From: Phycisphaerae bacterium
GTDB taxonomy: Bacteria; Chloroflexota; Anaerolineae; 4572-78; J111
Reading direction: 5' to 3'
NCBI GenBank assembly: GCA_028285035.1
Contig: JANQQF010000019.1
Span: 62,001 to 126,000, forward strand
Length of the DNA: 64,000 nt
A program made the translations under genes and the position numbers. The notes beneath the pieces are model-generated. The model did not search any database and was not told the DNA's origin. It saw nothing but the letters and a program-made list of their open reading frames with translations. This document shows, one piece after another, positions 52,054 to 61,160 of the stretch. The first letter of the stretch is position 1. Each line of letters begins with the position of its first letter.

Positions 52054-54111
52054 TTATTCTTCCTGTTTTTCTTTCTTTGCCTCAGCGATAATCTGCTCGG
52101 CAATATGTCTAGGTACTTCTTGGTAGTGCGTTATTTTCATTTTATAAATACCACGTCCCTGAGTGAGCGAACGTAGATCCGTCGCATAGCGTTGCACTTC
52201 GGCGAGCGGTGCCATCGCGGTGATGATGGTATTGCCACGAATTTGGTCCATCCCGACCATTTGGCCTCGTTTGGTGCTGATGTCGCCATTCACATCCCCG
52301 GTGTATTCACTGGGGATGGTGATGGTCAATTCAACCATCGGCTCTAGCAAAACAGCCCCTGCTTCAACCATTGCTAGTCGGAAGGCTTCCCGACCGGCAA
52401 TCTGGAAGGCAATATCCTTTGAGTCAACGGGGTGCTCCTTGCCATCATAAACGACCGCCCGCACATCAACCACGGGATAGCCACCTAAAGGCCCTTCCTC
52501 TAATACTTGGCGAATCCCCTTTTCAATCGAGGGGAGGAACGGCTGAGAAATGGATCCCCCAAAGATTTCACTCTTATACTCAAAGCCTTCCCCACGCTCC
52601 ATCGGCTCGGCGCGTAAATGAACCTCGCCAAACTGACCCGCTCCACCACTCTGCTTCTTGTGGCGATACTGAGCTGATCCCACGCGGGTGACGGTCTCGC
52701 GCATCGGCACTTTTGGTACTGAGATATCAAGGTTCAGACCAAAGCGGGCAGCCATTCGTTTCACGGCAATATCAATGTGAGCGTCACCCATTCCTTCCAG
52801 GAGGGTTTGCCGGGTGCCTTCTTCATAGCGGCTTTGAATTGTTAAATCTTCTTCTGTAATCCGGGTAATACTTGATCCCAACTTTGCCGAGTCTGCCTGC
52901 GTTTGCGGAGACAGGGCCACGGCGTACAACGGATGTGGGAACTCCAGGCGGGGCATTGTTAGCTGGTGTGATTTGTCGGATAAGGTGTCTTGGGTTTGGG
53001 TGTCATTGAGCTTGACCACCCCGACAATATCCCCGGCCATTGCTTTATTAAGGTTAACTTGCTCTTTACCTTTTGGCATAAACAGGCTGCTGAGTCGCTC
53101 TTCTTGCTCTGAGCGGGTATTGAGGGCACGGATGTCCCCATCAATAGAGCCTGACCATATTCGTAAGTAGCTGACCCGACCATATTGGTCGTTGATCGTT
53201 TTAAAGACTTGGGCGGCTAATGGGCCATCAGCCCCACCCGAAATTGTTTCTTCCTCGCCCGTTCCGTTTGTTGCGGTAAACTCGGTGCTGGGGGCTGGGA
53301 AGGCTTCACCAATCGTGTTCATTAAACTGCGGACGGCGACGTTTGCTGTCGCTGAACCACAGAAAACGGGTACAATTTTTCGATCGGCTAACCCGGCTCG
53401 CAGACCAAAGGCGATTTCTTCCGGAGTTAGTTCTTCGCCGTCGAAATACTTCATCATCAGGTCATCATCGCCTTCAGCGGCGTATTCGATGGTTTCCACC
53501 CGAAACTCTTCAATCTCATCGACCATATTGTCGGGCGGTGTTGTCCCTTTGCCCTCACCGGTGTGGGCTTTCATCGTAATCATATCAACGATGCCTTCAA
53601 AATCTTCGCCATTACGGATGGGCAGTTGAACTGGGACAAATTTAGCATCAAAGGCTTCTTTTAACTCGTCAATCACCCGGCGATAGCTGGCGTTGGGACG
53701 ATCCATTTTGTTCAGGAAAAGGGCCAGCGGTTTGTTTTGCTCGCGTACCATCTCCCAGGCCAGTTGGGTGCCTACCTCGACCCCAGAGGTGCCATCCAAA
53801 ACCAGGATGACGGCATCGGCTACCTGAATCCCACTGAGCATTTCGCCCTGAAAATCGGGATAGCCGGGGGCATCTAAAATGTTTATTTTGGTCCCTTTCC
53901 ATTCACAAGGAACTACCGATAAACCAATCGACATCGTGCGGTTTATCTCTTCTGCCTCAAAATCTGAGACAGTGTTGCCATCTTCAACTTTGCCGAGACG
54001 AGTGGTGCCACCACTCTGAAATATCATGGTTTCGGCTAGCGAGGTTTTACCACACCCACTATGTCCTAATAGTACGACATTACGAATCTTATCCGTTGTG
54101 TAACTAGCCAT
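52054..54111 (-). CDS. EF-G-like GTPase (EF-G2 type)
   Basis: 685 residues with AAGGAG before the ATG. The G1 loop reads GHSGCGKTSLAE instead of the EF-G consensus AHIDAGKTT, G3 is DAPGYPDF instead of DTPGHVDF, and G4 is NKMD. Domains II-V follow at normal length (MGDAHIDIAVKRM, PFLPSIEKGIRQ). These differences mark the EF-G2/FusA2-like paralogue group rather than the main translocase. Its role in translation is unclear. It is followed by the chelatase genes with a two-base gap, so it is co-transcribed with them. Confidence 0.85.
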   Translation of the reverse strand: MASYTTDKIRNVVLLGHSGCGKTSLAETMIFQSGGTTRLGKVEDGNTVSDFEAEEINRTMSIGLSVVPCEWKGTKINILDAPGYPDFQGEMLSGIQVADAVILVLDGTSGVEVGTQLAWEMVREQNKPLALFLNKMDRPNASYRRVIDELKEAFDAKFVPVQLPIRNGEDFEGIVDMITMKAHTGEGKGTTPPDNMVDEIEEFRVETIEYAAEGDDDLMMKYFDGEELTPEEIAFGLRAGLADRKIVPVFCGSATANVAVRSLMNTIGEAFPAPSTEFTATNGTGEEETISGGADGPLAAQVFKTINDQYGRVSYLRIWSGSIDGDIRALNTRSEQEERLSSLFMPKGKEQVNLNKAMAGDIVGVVKLNDTQTQDTLSDKSHQLTMPRLEFPHPLYAVALSPQTQADSAKLGSSITRITEEDLTIQSRYEEGTRQTLLEGMGDAHIDIAVKRMAARFGLNLDISVPKVPMRETVTRVGSAQYRHKKQSGGAGQFGEVHLRAEPMERGEGFEYKSEIFGGSISQPFLPSIEKGIRQVLEEGPLGGYPVVDVRAVVYDGKEHPVDSKDIAFQIAGREAFRLAMVEAGAVLLEPMVELTITIPSEYTGDVNGDISTKRGQMVGMDQIRGNTIITAMAPLAEVQRYATDLRSLTQGRGIYKMKITHYQEVPRHIAEQIIAEAKKEKQEE

Positions 54112-54301
54112 TGTTACAATCTCCTTTCCGCTTTCCGCATTTCAGCGGAGTATTTTTGCAGCGTTGCAAATTTTCTTTTCTCTACTTTAAAACAATTCGG
54201 CTATTCTAATGCAATCATAGGTGATTGTCAAGGTGTTTGCGACAGCGGTCACAAGCGAAATAAGGGATCACGTTGGCCGAAAATTGTTCGATTTTTTGCA
54301 G

Positions 54302-54330
54302 TTATCACCTTGAAGAATTTGTGCTATAAT
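54302..54330 (+). promoter_or_regulatory. Possible promoter facing the HD-domain gene
   Basis: TTATCA (54302-54307), a 17-base spacer, then TATAAT (54325-54330). The -10 box is perfect; the -35 box matches in four of six. It is 480 bases from the next start, with the repeats in between. Confidence 0.35.
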
Positions 54331-54414
54331 CCTTGGCTTAATGTAGTAATTTGTAATGTAGTAAATAGTTAATAGGTGGTTATAAATTTGGATTCGGTTG
54401 CAAATTGCAATTGT

Positions 54415-54521
54415 TATGTCATTTCGACCGGAGTGAAGCGAGGAGAAATCTTCCCCGTGCGAACATACGTCAAAATCGGTCTAGAAGATTTCTCGACAAA
54501 AAGCCGCCTCGAAATGACATA
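54415..54521. repeat. REP-like palindromic repeat, copy 1
   Basis: Ends in the inverted arms TATGTCATTTCGA and TCGAAATGACATA, with inner arms GAGAAATCTTC and GAAGATTTCTCG. 107 bases. The ends match the widespread TGTCATTTCGA-type repeats of many bacteria. Confidence 0.75.
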
Positions 54522-54573
54522 TCTGGGTTGATGTGGTCGAACCAACGAGTATTGATCTTTTGACAATGTGTGA

Positions 54574-54690
54574 TGTCATTTTGAACGGAATGGAACGCAG
54601 TGGAACGGAGAGAGAAATCTTTCCTGTCCGGATATACATCAAAATCGGTCTAGAAGATGTCTTTGTAAGCACAGTGGCCTCGAAATGACA
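54574..54690. repeat. REP-like palindromic repeat, copy 2
   Basis: 117 bases, same layout as copy 1: TGTCATTTTGA at the left, TCGAAATGACA at the right, with the shared core ATCAAAATCGGTCTAGAAGAT. It is more degenerate and carries a small internal duplication of GGAACG. Confidence 0.7.
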
Positions 54691-54810
54691 GGTCAATGCG
54701 TTTAACTTAATGACAATAACTACTTACCAATTACTAATTACTACCCATTCATCATTTTGGATACAAAATCTAATTAACTATAAATCTACTCTATTAAGGA
54801 AGATAACATT

Positions 54811-55392
54811 ATGAATCGAGAAACTGCGTGGGATATCGTGTGTGAATATACCAAAACGCCGCACCTGCGGCGCCATATGCTGGCCGTGGAGGCGGCGATG
54901 CGCGGCTATGCCCGGCACTTTGGCGAGGATGAAGAGCGGTGGGGGCTAGTCGGGCTGCTGCACGATTTTGATTACGAGCAGTATCCCGATGTCTCCGATG
55001 TAGGGCACCCCAATGCCGGTGCCCCGATTTTACGCGAGCGTGGTGTGGACGAAGAAATCGTCCGGGCCATCTTATCCCACGCCACCGAAGTCACCGGCGT
55101 CGAGCGAGTGTCGCTGATGGAACGCACGCTGTACGCGGTGGATGAACTGACCGGCTTGATTACGGCGGTAGCTTTGGTCCGCCCTTCAAAGGACATTCGG
55201 GATGTGAAACTGAAGTCGATCAAGAAGAAGTGGAAGGTCAGCGGCTTTGCCCCTGGCGTCAATCGGGAAGAGGTTGAGGAAGGGACCGCCGCGATTGATA
55301 AGCCATTGGATGAGCATATTCAAATTGTGCTCGACTCGATGAAAGAGGCGGCGACCGAGTTGGGGCTGGCTGGGCAGGAAGCGGCGGCGTAA
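54811..55392 (+). CDS. HD-domain phosphohydrolase-like protein
   Basis: 193 residues. The HD motif is seen as H18/H22 in PHLRRHMLAVE, LLHDFDYE near residue 50, ILSHATEV near 90 and AVDELTGL near 110, the order of metal ligands in HDIG-type proteins. AAGGAAG lies before the ATG. Such stand-alone HD proteins are predicted metal-dependent phosphohydrolases; the substrate is unknown. Transcribed away from EF-G2 and possibly alone. Confidence 0.8.
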   Translation: MNRETAWDIVCEYTKTPHLRRHMLAVEAAMRGYARHFGEDEERWGLVGLLHDFDYEQYPDVSDVGHPNAGAPILRERGVDEEIVRAILSHATEVTGVERVSLMERTLYAVDELTGLITAVALVRPSKDIRDVKLKSIKKKWKVSGFAPGVNREEVEEGTAAIDKPLDEHIQIVLDSMKEAATELGLAGQEAAA

Positions 55393-55542
55393 TTGTGAGT
55401 TGCGAATGACGAAAATAACTTATCGAAATTGCCTTAAGAGTGGAAGATGATAAGATGTTTGTCGATATTTTATATCTTATTCATCTTTGTCCTGGCCTGA
55501 ACAGATGTTATGGTAGGCTCAGGTTCGGATCAGGAATATTGA

Positions 55543-57249
55543 ATGGCAAAACTGGCTGAAAGTGCGTCCCTCGCAACAGAAAATATCTCAAACCAAACAA
55601 TTGAAGATGGTACCGATCTTGAGCTACCGACAACCATCGCCCCCTATCTGATCTTGACAATTATTCTGTCGATCTTCGCCATCGCCCCCCTTTTTTATCC
55701 TGGTTTTATTCAAACGCATGATGGCTTTGTCACTCTCTGGAATATCGCCGATTTGCGGCAAAATTTTGGCGATTTCAGCTGGCGACCGCATATTGCCCTT
55801 GAATTTAATGGACTCCGCAGTAATGGGCTATTGCTATATTATTTGACTGCCCTGCTCCCCCTATCCGAACTCAATGCCCTCAAATTTGTAGTTGGGGCCA
55901 GTTGGGTGGCAGGTGGGGTTGGTATATTTTTGTGGTTGCGAAGCTGGTTTGGCAACCCTGGGGCCTTGGTCTCGGCCTTGGTGTATGTTTATTTGCCCTA
56001 CCAAATCGTCACGGTCTATATCCGTGGGGCCTGGGGGGAAACGTTGTTTTTTGGCATTTTGCCTTGGGCGATTTTGGCCGCAACGTACTTGGTTACTAGC
56101 CCGCGCTGGGTGCTTGTGCCCATCGCCGCTCTCTTCGGGCTGATGTTAGGTTTAAGTCAGCTGGGCTTGACTGTGTGGGCCTTTATATTTTTGGTTATCT
56201 TGTTGCTCATTGTTCATTTTGCCCAAGCATTGCTGCCGATTATCTCGGCATTGTTGGGGCTGGTGGGGAGCTTCATCGTTTCATTTCCATTTATCACCTC
56301 ACCGACCAATCCTACCATCATCTTTACCGATCATTTTCTCTACCCATTTCAACTGTTCTCCGCCTACTGGGGCTTTGGAGTCAGCACGGCTGACTCAAAT
56401 GACGGCCTATCGTTACAACTCGGTCTTACCGCAATTGGTTTGAGTGTCCTGACCGTTTTATTATGGCAACGCCAAACCTCCTCTGAAGTGTCGGTCGAAC
56501 GCAGTGATCGACGGTTGCTCTTTTTCTCGGGAACTGTGGTCATTTTGAGTCTGTTGCTCCTTGGCGTCTTCGCGTTCATTTGGCAACTGCCGCTTTTGGC
56601 TACAACATTGACGTATCCGTGGCAGTTACTTGGCTTGATTGGACTGTGCCTGGCTGTATTGAGCGGGGCGTCCTTGTGGATTGATCGACAATTGGAGCGG
56701 TTGACCCTCTTTGCGGGGATCATTATTATCATTGTACTGAGCAGCTTCAGTTATCTCGAGCCAAATTATATTCAAGCGGATATGATGACGCTGGCTGGAC
56801 CAGAAGCTGAGTTAGGCCAGAGCCAACTGAGCTTGGTCTCACACGACTTTGCCATTTTGACCACGGGCCATACGGCGGGTTTGTCACGCGGCGAAACGAC
56901 CATCCCTTTTTCGGTCAGGCCGATGTTGACGGTAAACGACATCCTGATTGTGAATGTGGTCTGGCAACCCCATCAACTTTTTGCTGACAACTTGAAGATT
57001 TTTGCTCACCTTGTTGATGTCAATGGCAATATGATTGCTCAATTTGATGGGCAACCCAAACAAGGCGAATACCTTACCTCACAATGGTTGCCCGGAGAAG
57101 TGATCGAAGACTCTTATCCCATTCGATTTCCTGAAAATGCACCACCCGGTCCTTATCAGGTTTACCTTGGTCTTTACGAAGAGGCGACATTCGCTCGTCT
57201 GCCTGTTGCAGGAGATACAGAAGGAAGGATTATTTTGACGATTGAGTGA
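55543..57249 (+). CDS. PTPS-related polytopic membrane protein 1 (divergent)
   Basis: 568 residues with about ten hydrophobic helices and a soluble C-terminal beta domain of about 130 residues (LFADNLKIFAHLVDVNGN, GPYQVYLGLY). After the first helix comes THDGFVTLWNIADLRQN, a weakened version of the AHDARHS loop seen in the two related proteins downstream. The topology, one Asp-containing first outer loop and many helices, resembles GT-C glycosyltransferases and YfhO-like proteins; function is inferred only. AGGA eight bases before the ATG. The next gene overlaps by eight bases. Confidence 0.7.
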   Translation: MAKLAESASLATENISNQTIEDGTDLELPTTIAPYLILTIILSIFAIAPLFYPGFIQTHDGFVTLWNIADLRQNFGDFSWRPHIALEFNGLRSNGLLLYYLTALLPLSELNALKFVVGASWVAGGVGIFLWLRSWFGNPGALVSALVYVYLPYQIVTVYIRGAWGETLFFGILPWAILAATYLVTSPRWVLVPIAALFGLMLGLSQLGLTVWAFIFLVILLLIVHFAQALLPIISALLGLVGSFIVSFPFITSPTNPTIIFTDHFLYPFQLFSAYWGFGVSTADSNDGLSLQLGLTAIGLSVLTVLLWQRQTSSEVSVERSDRRLLFFSGTVVILSLLLLGVFAFIWQLPLLATTLTYPWQLLGLIGLCLAVLSGASLWIDRQLERLTLFAGIIIIIVLSSFSYLEPNYIQADMMTLAGPEAELGQSQLSLVSHDFAILTTGHTAGLSRGETTIPFSVRPMLTVNDILIVNVVWQPHQLFADNLKIFAHLVDVNGNMIAQFDGQPKQGEYLTSQWLPGEVIEDSYPIRFPENAPPGPYQVYLGLYEEATFARLPVAGDTEGRIILTIE

Positions 57250-59323
57250 GCTAAAGGATATATCGCAAGCACAATTTAATGGCTATTTTAGTGAAGCCGA
57301 GCCACAGGTACGTTCGGATTCAGCCCCCCCGTCCCCCCAGAGGGGGAAGAAAATGGTTTCTGCGAGACTTGGAATTCCTCCTTTTGGGGGGCTATTAAAA
57401 CAGCCTCTCAACCATTCGACACCTCCAGATAGAAAACTACCTGCGTTCTATCGTGATATATATTTTTGGTTGACCGTGTTGCTCTCTTTGCCTGTGGTCG
57501 GGCCGCTGTTACAACCGGGCTACTTTTGGGGCGCGCACGATGCCAGACACTCGGTCTACTTTTTGCATCAGTTCAATCTAGCAATTCAAGAAGGCATTTT
57601 GTATCCGCGTTGGGCACCTGACTTTGCCTTTGGTTACGGGTATCCCTTTTTTAATATCTACGGACCACTGTCATCATACAGCGGACAATTTTTTCATTTG
57701 TTTGGGCTGGATATAGTCACCTCCGTTAAAACGGTCTTTGGCCTATCAGCCATCCTCTCTGGGGTGACGATGTATCTGTTTGTCAGCCGTCTTTTAGGGC
57801 GACCTAGTGGTATTGTGGCCGCCTTGACCTATGTTTATATCCCCTACCACTTATTTGATATATATGTACGGGCCGCTTTGGCTGAGTCAGTTGGTTTTGT
57901 TTTCATTCCCCTGGTCTGGTGGGGCTTTTATGAAACGGTCACTCGCCCTAATCTAAGGACGATTTTGTGGACTGGTGTTGCCTATGCAGCCTTGATGTTT
58001 ACCAGCAATTTGCTTGCCCTCATCTTTACGCCACTGTTGGGGCTGTATGTCGCCTATATGATGGTCTTGCGATTTTTTGTCGAGATTGTGCAGTCCGCCG
58101 AACATCGGATTTTGAGCCAAACCGCGTTTTTCTTTGTCATGCGAACGGGTATTCCCTCCGCGCTGGCTCTGTTTGTCGGTTTGAGTTTGAGCGCGATCTT
58201 TTGGCTGCCCGCCTTCACTGAATATCAGTTTGTTCGGGTCGATCAATGGATCGGTGGACGATTTGCTTTTGGCGATGATTTTGTCGAGATTTTCCAACTG
58301 TTCTCCCCCCAATGGGGCTTCGGGGCAAGCATTCCGGGACCGGATGATGAGGCAGGCTTTCAAATCGGTCTCGCTGCGACAATTTTATACGTTTTATCCT
58401 TTCTGGGGGTGGCCCGCTTATCGTCTCGACCCCTTCGACAAACGGTATTTTTCTTTCAGGGGCTGACCTTAGTTGTGATCTTTCTGACGGTGCCCATCTC
58501 CAATGTGGTTTGGACCATCCTGCCGCTATCGAGTTTCGCTCAATTTCCGTGGCGGTTGTTGGTTGTGGTTGCTCCGATAATCTCGGTATGTACCGGTGTT
58601 GTCGCCGTTGGGCTAGATCAGGCTGATCATCACAAAAATCAAAAAAATTTGGGAGAAGGACGACCAGCGCTACCCTTAATTGTGCTGATAAGTTTGATTT
58701 TACTTTCCAGTTACCCCTATATGCAAGCTGAAGTCCGTGACCCCAAACCGACTGAGGGACCTGTTAGCCAAACTGCTTTATTTCGCTTTCAACAATCGTC
58801 TGACGAAATGACTGGACAAACTGCTTGGGTGCGACGTATTCCAAATTGGTCTACCCTAGCCGAACAAGTAAAAGCAGGTGGCACGATTACGACAAAAGTG
58901 AATTACACAGCTTTACCTGAGGATGACAGCGTTGGGGTCTTTTCAATGGAGATGGAAAGTACGCGGGAGCTGTTATGGGTTGGGACTGAACAGGAAGGGC
59001 AAGCGGTAACCTTCTTTATCCCCTATTACCCAGGCTGGCAGGCTTATATTTATGAAGATTTGGGGCCTAATGATGGTAATTTGGATAAAAATGTTGGGCC
59101 TGTCACTCGCATTGGGGATATTGTGGCTCGACCCAATATTCAAACGACACAAGCTGAGGGTTGGATGGTTGTCCCTATTCCAACTGGCTCTCATTTTTTG
59201 GAATTGCGATTCGAGGATACAATGATCAGAATCGTTGGGCAGTGGCTATCAATGATTTCTTTTATTTTTGTGATTGGCTTATTGATACTTACTTACAGGC
59301 AATGGGGCGGACTAACCCCATAA
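57242..59323 (+). CDS. PTPS-related polytopic membrane protein 2
   Basis: 693 residues; TTG start inside the end of the previous gene. After a variable N-terminus comes a first helix, then GAHDARHSVYFLHQFN and FGYGYPFFNIYGPLSSY, the hallmark of the PTPS-related/YfhO-like family. About eleven helices follow, and a C-terminal outer domain (TFFIPYYPGWQAYI) is closed by a last helix. The segment from about residue 28 to 51 comes from an inserted G/C-rich palindromic repeat and is likely non-functional filler. Proposed role: membrane glycosyltransferase or lipid-linked sugar handling; not proven. Confidence 0.75.
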   Translation: MSELKDISQAQFNGYFSEAEPQVRSDSAPPSPQRGKKMVSARLGIPPFGGLLKQPLNHSTPPDRKLPAFYRDIYFWLTVLLSLPVVGPLLQPGYFWGAHDARHSVYFLHQFNLAIQEGILYPRWAPDFAFGYGYPFFNIYGPLSSYSGQFFHLFGLDIVTSVKTVFGLSAILSGVTMYLFVSRLLGRPSGIVAALTYVYIPYHLFDIYVRAALAESVGFVFIPLVWWGFYETVTRPNLRTILWTGVAYAALMFTSNLLALIFTPLLGLYVAYMMVLRFFVEIVQSAEHRILSQTAFFFVMRTGIPSALALFVGLSLSAIFWLPAFTEYQFVRVDQWIGGRFAFGDDFVEIFQLFSPQWGFGASIPGPDDEAGFQIGLAATILYVLSFLGVARLSSRPLRQTVFFFQGLTLVVIFLTVPISNVVWTILPLSSFAQFPWRLLVVVAPIISVCTGVVAVGLDQADHHKNQKNLGEGRPALPLIVLISLILLSSYPYMQAEVRDPKPTEGPVSQTALFRFQQSSDEMTGQTAWVRRIPNWSTLAEQVKAGGTITTKVNYTALPEDDSVGVFSMEMESTRELLWVGTEQEGQAVTFFIPYYPGWQAYIYEDLGPNDGNLDKNVGPVTRIGDIVARPNIQTTQAEGWMVVPIPTGSHFLELRFEDTMIRIVGQWLSMISFIFVIGLLILTYRQWGGLTP
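57322..57393. repeat. G/C-rich palindromic repeat inserted in frame
   Basis: Outer arms AGCCCCCC (57322-57329) and GGGGGGCT (57386-57393), with an inner C-run/G-run hairpin at 57333-57346. It has the same character as the element at 49890-49960. It lies wholly within the coding region of PTPS-related protein 2, and the frame stays open. Confidence 0.6.
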
Positions 59324-59490
59324 ATTACCTGTGAGCCATAGATACAATGTACTAGCTACAATTTCCTACTATACCCCTTCCTTTAAAGCTGTTATACTTC
59401 AAGTGGGTCTATCGTTCCAGCTATAAAAATTAAATGCCGAGTTAGTAGATTAACCAAATTACGAGTATTATTAATATTAAAGGAGATACT

Positions 59491-59690
59491 TTAAGTAAAC
59501 CAGCAGAGGCTTTTAGGGAATAAAGATTGCAACGATTTTGTAGCACAAGTAGCGACCTACCCTACCTGATTTTCAGAAGCGTTACAATTCGGTTTACTTA
59601 ATTAATAATTCGCCAAAATTTGTTCAATTGTCGGTCTACTTAGATCACACGGTAAAATTTGTTTTTGAATACTTTTTGCGAATTACTTAA
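59491..59690. repeat. Double-hairpin repeat, copy 2
   Basis: 200 bases. First pair: TTAAGTAAACC (59491-59501) with GGTTTACTTAA (59591-59601). Second pair: TTAATAATTCGCCAAAA (about 59602-59618) with TTTTTGCGAATTACTTAA (59673-59690). The middle of the first hairpin differs from the other two copies. Confidence 0.75.
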
Positions 59691-59709
59691 TCCTTAGCTG
59701 GCAAGCAAA

Positions 59710-59878
59710 TAAAGTAAACTGGAAGAAGTTTTCAAAAATGAAAATTGGAAATGGTGAAAATTGTATCTAAACGGATTTATGATCCAGTTTACTCAATTAA
59801 TAATTCACCAAAGTTTGTTCACAGTTTGGACTAAGTTCTAAATTTTTATTTCTGATTACTTTTTGCGAATTACTAAAT
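59710..59878. repeat. Double-hairpin repeat, copy 3
   Basis: 169 bases. First pair: AAAGTAAACTGGA (59711-59723) with TCCAGTTTACT (59783-59793). Second pair: TTAATAATTCACCAAAG with TTTTTGCGAATTACTAAAT (59860-59878). The first-hairpin pair carries a compensated change (ACTGGA/TCCAGT instead of ACCGA/TCGGT), so the pairing is kept. Ends about 25 bases before the receiver gene start. Confidence 0.75.
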
Positions 59879-59903
59879 GATCCCAGAAGGTGAATATATT
59901 ACC

Positions 59904-60473
59904 ATGTTTGATAACCCAATAATTATGGTTGTAGATGATCAGCCGGATTTTGTGGAGGGCGTAAAGCTAATATTGGAAGTGGAAGGCTATGATGTCTGGA
60001 CAGCTTCTGATGGTAAGCAGGCGATTGAGCGACTACAAAAAGCAACGAGAACAATGAATGATGAAGAACGCCGCCTACCAGATTTAATCTTGGCTGATAT
60101 AATGATGCCCATTATGGATGGGTATGCGTTATATGAACAGACCCAAATTAATCCAAACCTGAAACATATCCCTTTCATATTTTTGACGGCTAAAACAGCG
60201 GTATCAGATTTGGAGCATGGCAAAGCTTTGGGTGTAGAGGATTACCTAACAAAGCCGTGTGTTCCAGATGTTTTACTTGCTAGTGTGAGGGGACATTTAA
60301 AGGAGAAGACTGGTGGGGATGATCACGCGCCTGTAAATGAACAAGTTCCTGCTCTACCTCAGCTTGGTTCCCGGGGAATGAGTACAGGTAATGTAATCCT
60401 TATTATTCTTGCTGTCATTTTAGTTGTTCTTACGCTGGTAACAACTTATAGTACGACCAATTTTGGCGGGTAG
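59904..60473 (+). CDS. Receiver-domain protein with C-terminal membrane anchor 1
   Basis: 189 residues from the ATG at 59904, with AGAAGGTGA ten bases upstream and the same opening as its paralogue; the upstream ATG at 59877 lies in the repeat. The receiver domain at about 1-125 has the acidic pair in VVDDQPDF, phosphoacceptor Asp in LILADIMMPIMDGY, Thr in FIFLTAKT and Lys in DYLTKPC. After a short linker a single hydrophobic helix (VILIILAVILVVLTLVTTY) ends the protein. No output domain. Receivers are normally soluble, so a C-terminal anchor is unusual. It sits between PTPS-related membrane proteins 2 and 3. Confidence 0.85.
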   Translation: MFDNPIIMVVDDQPDFVEGVKLILEVEGYDVWTASDGKQAIERLQKATRTMNDEERRLPDLILADIMMPIMDGYALYEQTQINPNLKHIPFIFLTAKTAVSDLEHGKALGVEDYLTKPCVPDVLLASVRGHLKEKTGGDDHAPVNEQVPALPQLGSRGMSTGNVILIILAVILVVLTLVTTYSTTNFGG

Positions 60474-60563
60474 CTCCTTGAGATGTAAGGACATCCTTAA
60501 CAAACTACTACTGTATTTAGAATACTTGTACACTACTGAATTCAAACTGGAAGGTGACAAATC

Positions 60564-61130
60564 ATGATGGATGAAAAACAGATTATTATGGTGGTCGATG
60601 ATCAACCTGATTTTATTGAAGGTGTGAAGCTTATTCTTGAAGCAGAAGGATATGAAGTTTGGACGGCCTTCAATGGGCAAAACGCGCTTGACTCACTACA
60701 GGAATCATTTACAAATCGGCATAGTGTCGATGAGAATGAGGATTTACATCAGAAATATTTGCCTGATCTAATTTTAGCTGACATTATGATGCCCACAATG
60801 GATGGTTATGCCCTGCACGATAACATTCGTGGCAATCCATTTCTAAATCATATCCCCTTTGTTTTTCTTAGCGCGAAAACTGATGATCCAGATATTCGGC
60901 ACGGGAAAGAGTTGGGGGCTGATGACTATCTCACGAAACCTTGCCAACCCGATGATCTGCTTGCCACGGTTCGTGGAAAATTGAAGCGTACATCACAGCG
61001 CCGAGCGATCTCCGCGCAATTTATGGGAAATCCTTCCCGTCCTTCCGTCGCAGGAATCTTTATCATTGTATCAGTTTTGGTCGCGATTGTTGCCGCCACT
61101 GCTTTTGTCACCCTGATGATTGCTGGCTAG
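60564..61130 (+). CDS. Receiver-domain protein with C-terminal membrane anchor 2
   Basis: 188 residues, paralogue of the preceding gene (shared IIMVVDDQPDF.EGVKLILE.EGY.VWTA). The receiver residues are complete: VVDDQ, LILADIMMPTMDGY, FVFLSAKT, DYLTKPC. The C-terminal helix is VAGIFIIVSVLVAIVAATAFVTLMI. GGAAGGTGA lies before the ATG; the second ATG (60567) is also possible. No histidine kinase is in the window. The next gene, PTPS-related protein 3, starts 30 bases on, so the two are probably co-transcribed. Confidence 0.85.
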   Translation: MMDEKQIIMVVDDQPDFIEGVKLILEAEGYEVWTAFNGQNALDSLQESFTNRHSVDENEDLHQKYLPDLILADIMMPTMDGYALHDNIRGNPFLNHIPFVFLSAKTDDPDIRHGKELGADDYLTKPCQPDDLLATVRGKLKRTSQRRAISAQFMGNPSRPSVAGIFIIVSVLVAIVAATAFVTLMIAG

Positions 61131-61160
61131 ATTTTTTGAGGTTGACTAACTGCTAAAATA

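Larger units (their letters stand above)
54112..54810. other. 699-base intergenic region with two palindromic repeats
   Basis: Lies between the divergent EF-G2 and HD-domain genes. No gene seen. Holds a putative promoter and two copies of a REP-like repeat, listed separately, plus short A/T-rich direct repeats (TAATGTAGTAA near 54341 and 54355). Confidence 0.6.
59324..59903. other. 580-base intergenic region with two double-hairpin repeats
   Basis: Contains copies 2 and 3 of the double-hairpin repeat in tandem, listed separately. The first 165 bases hold no recognisable feature. Confidence 0.6.
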
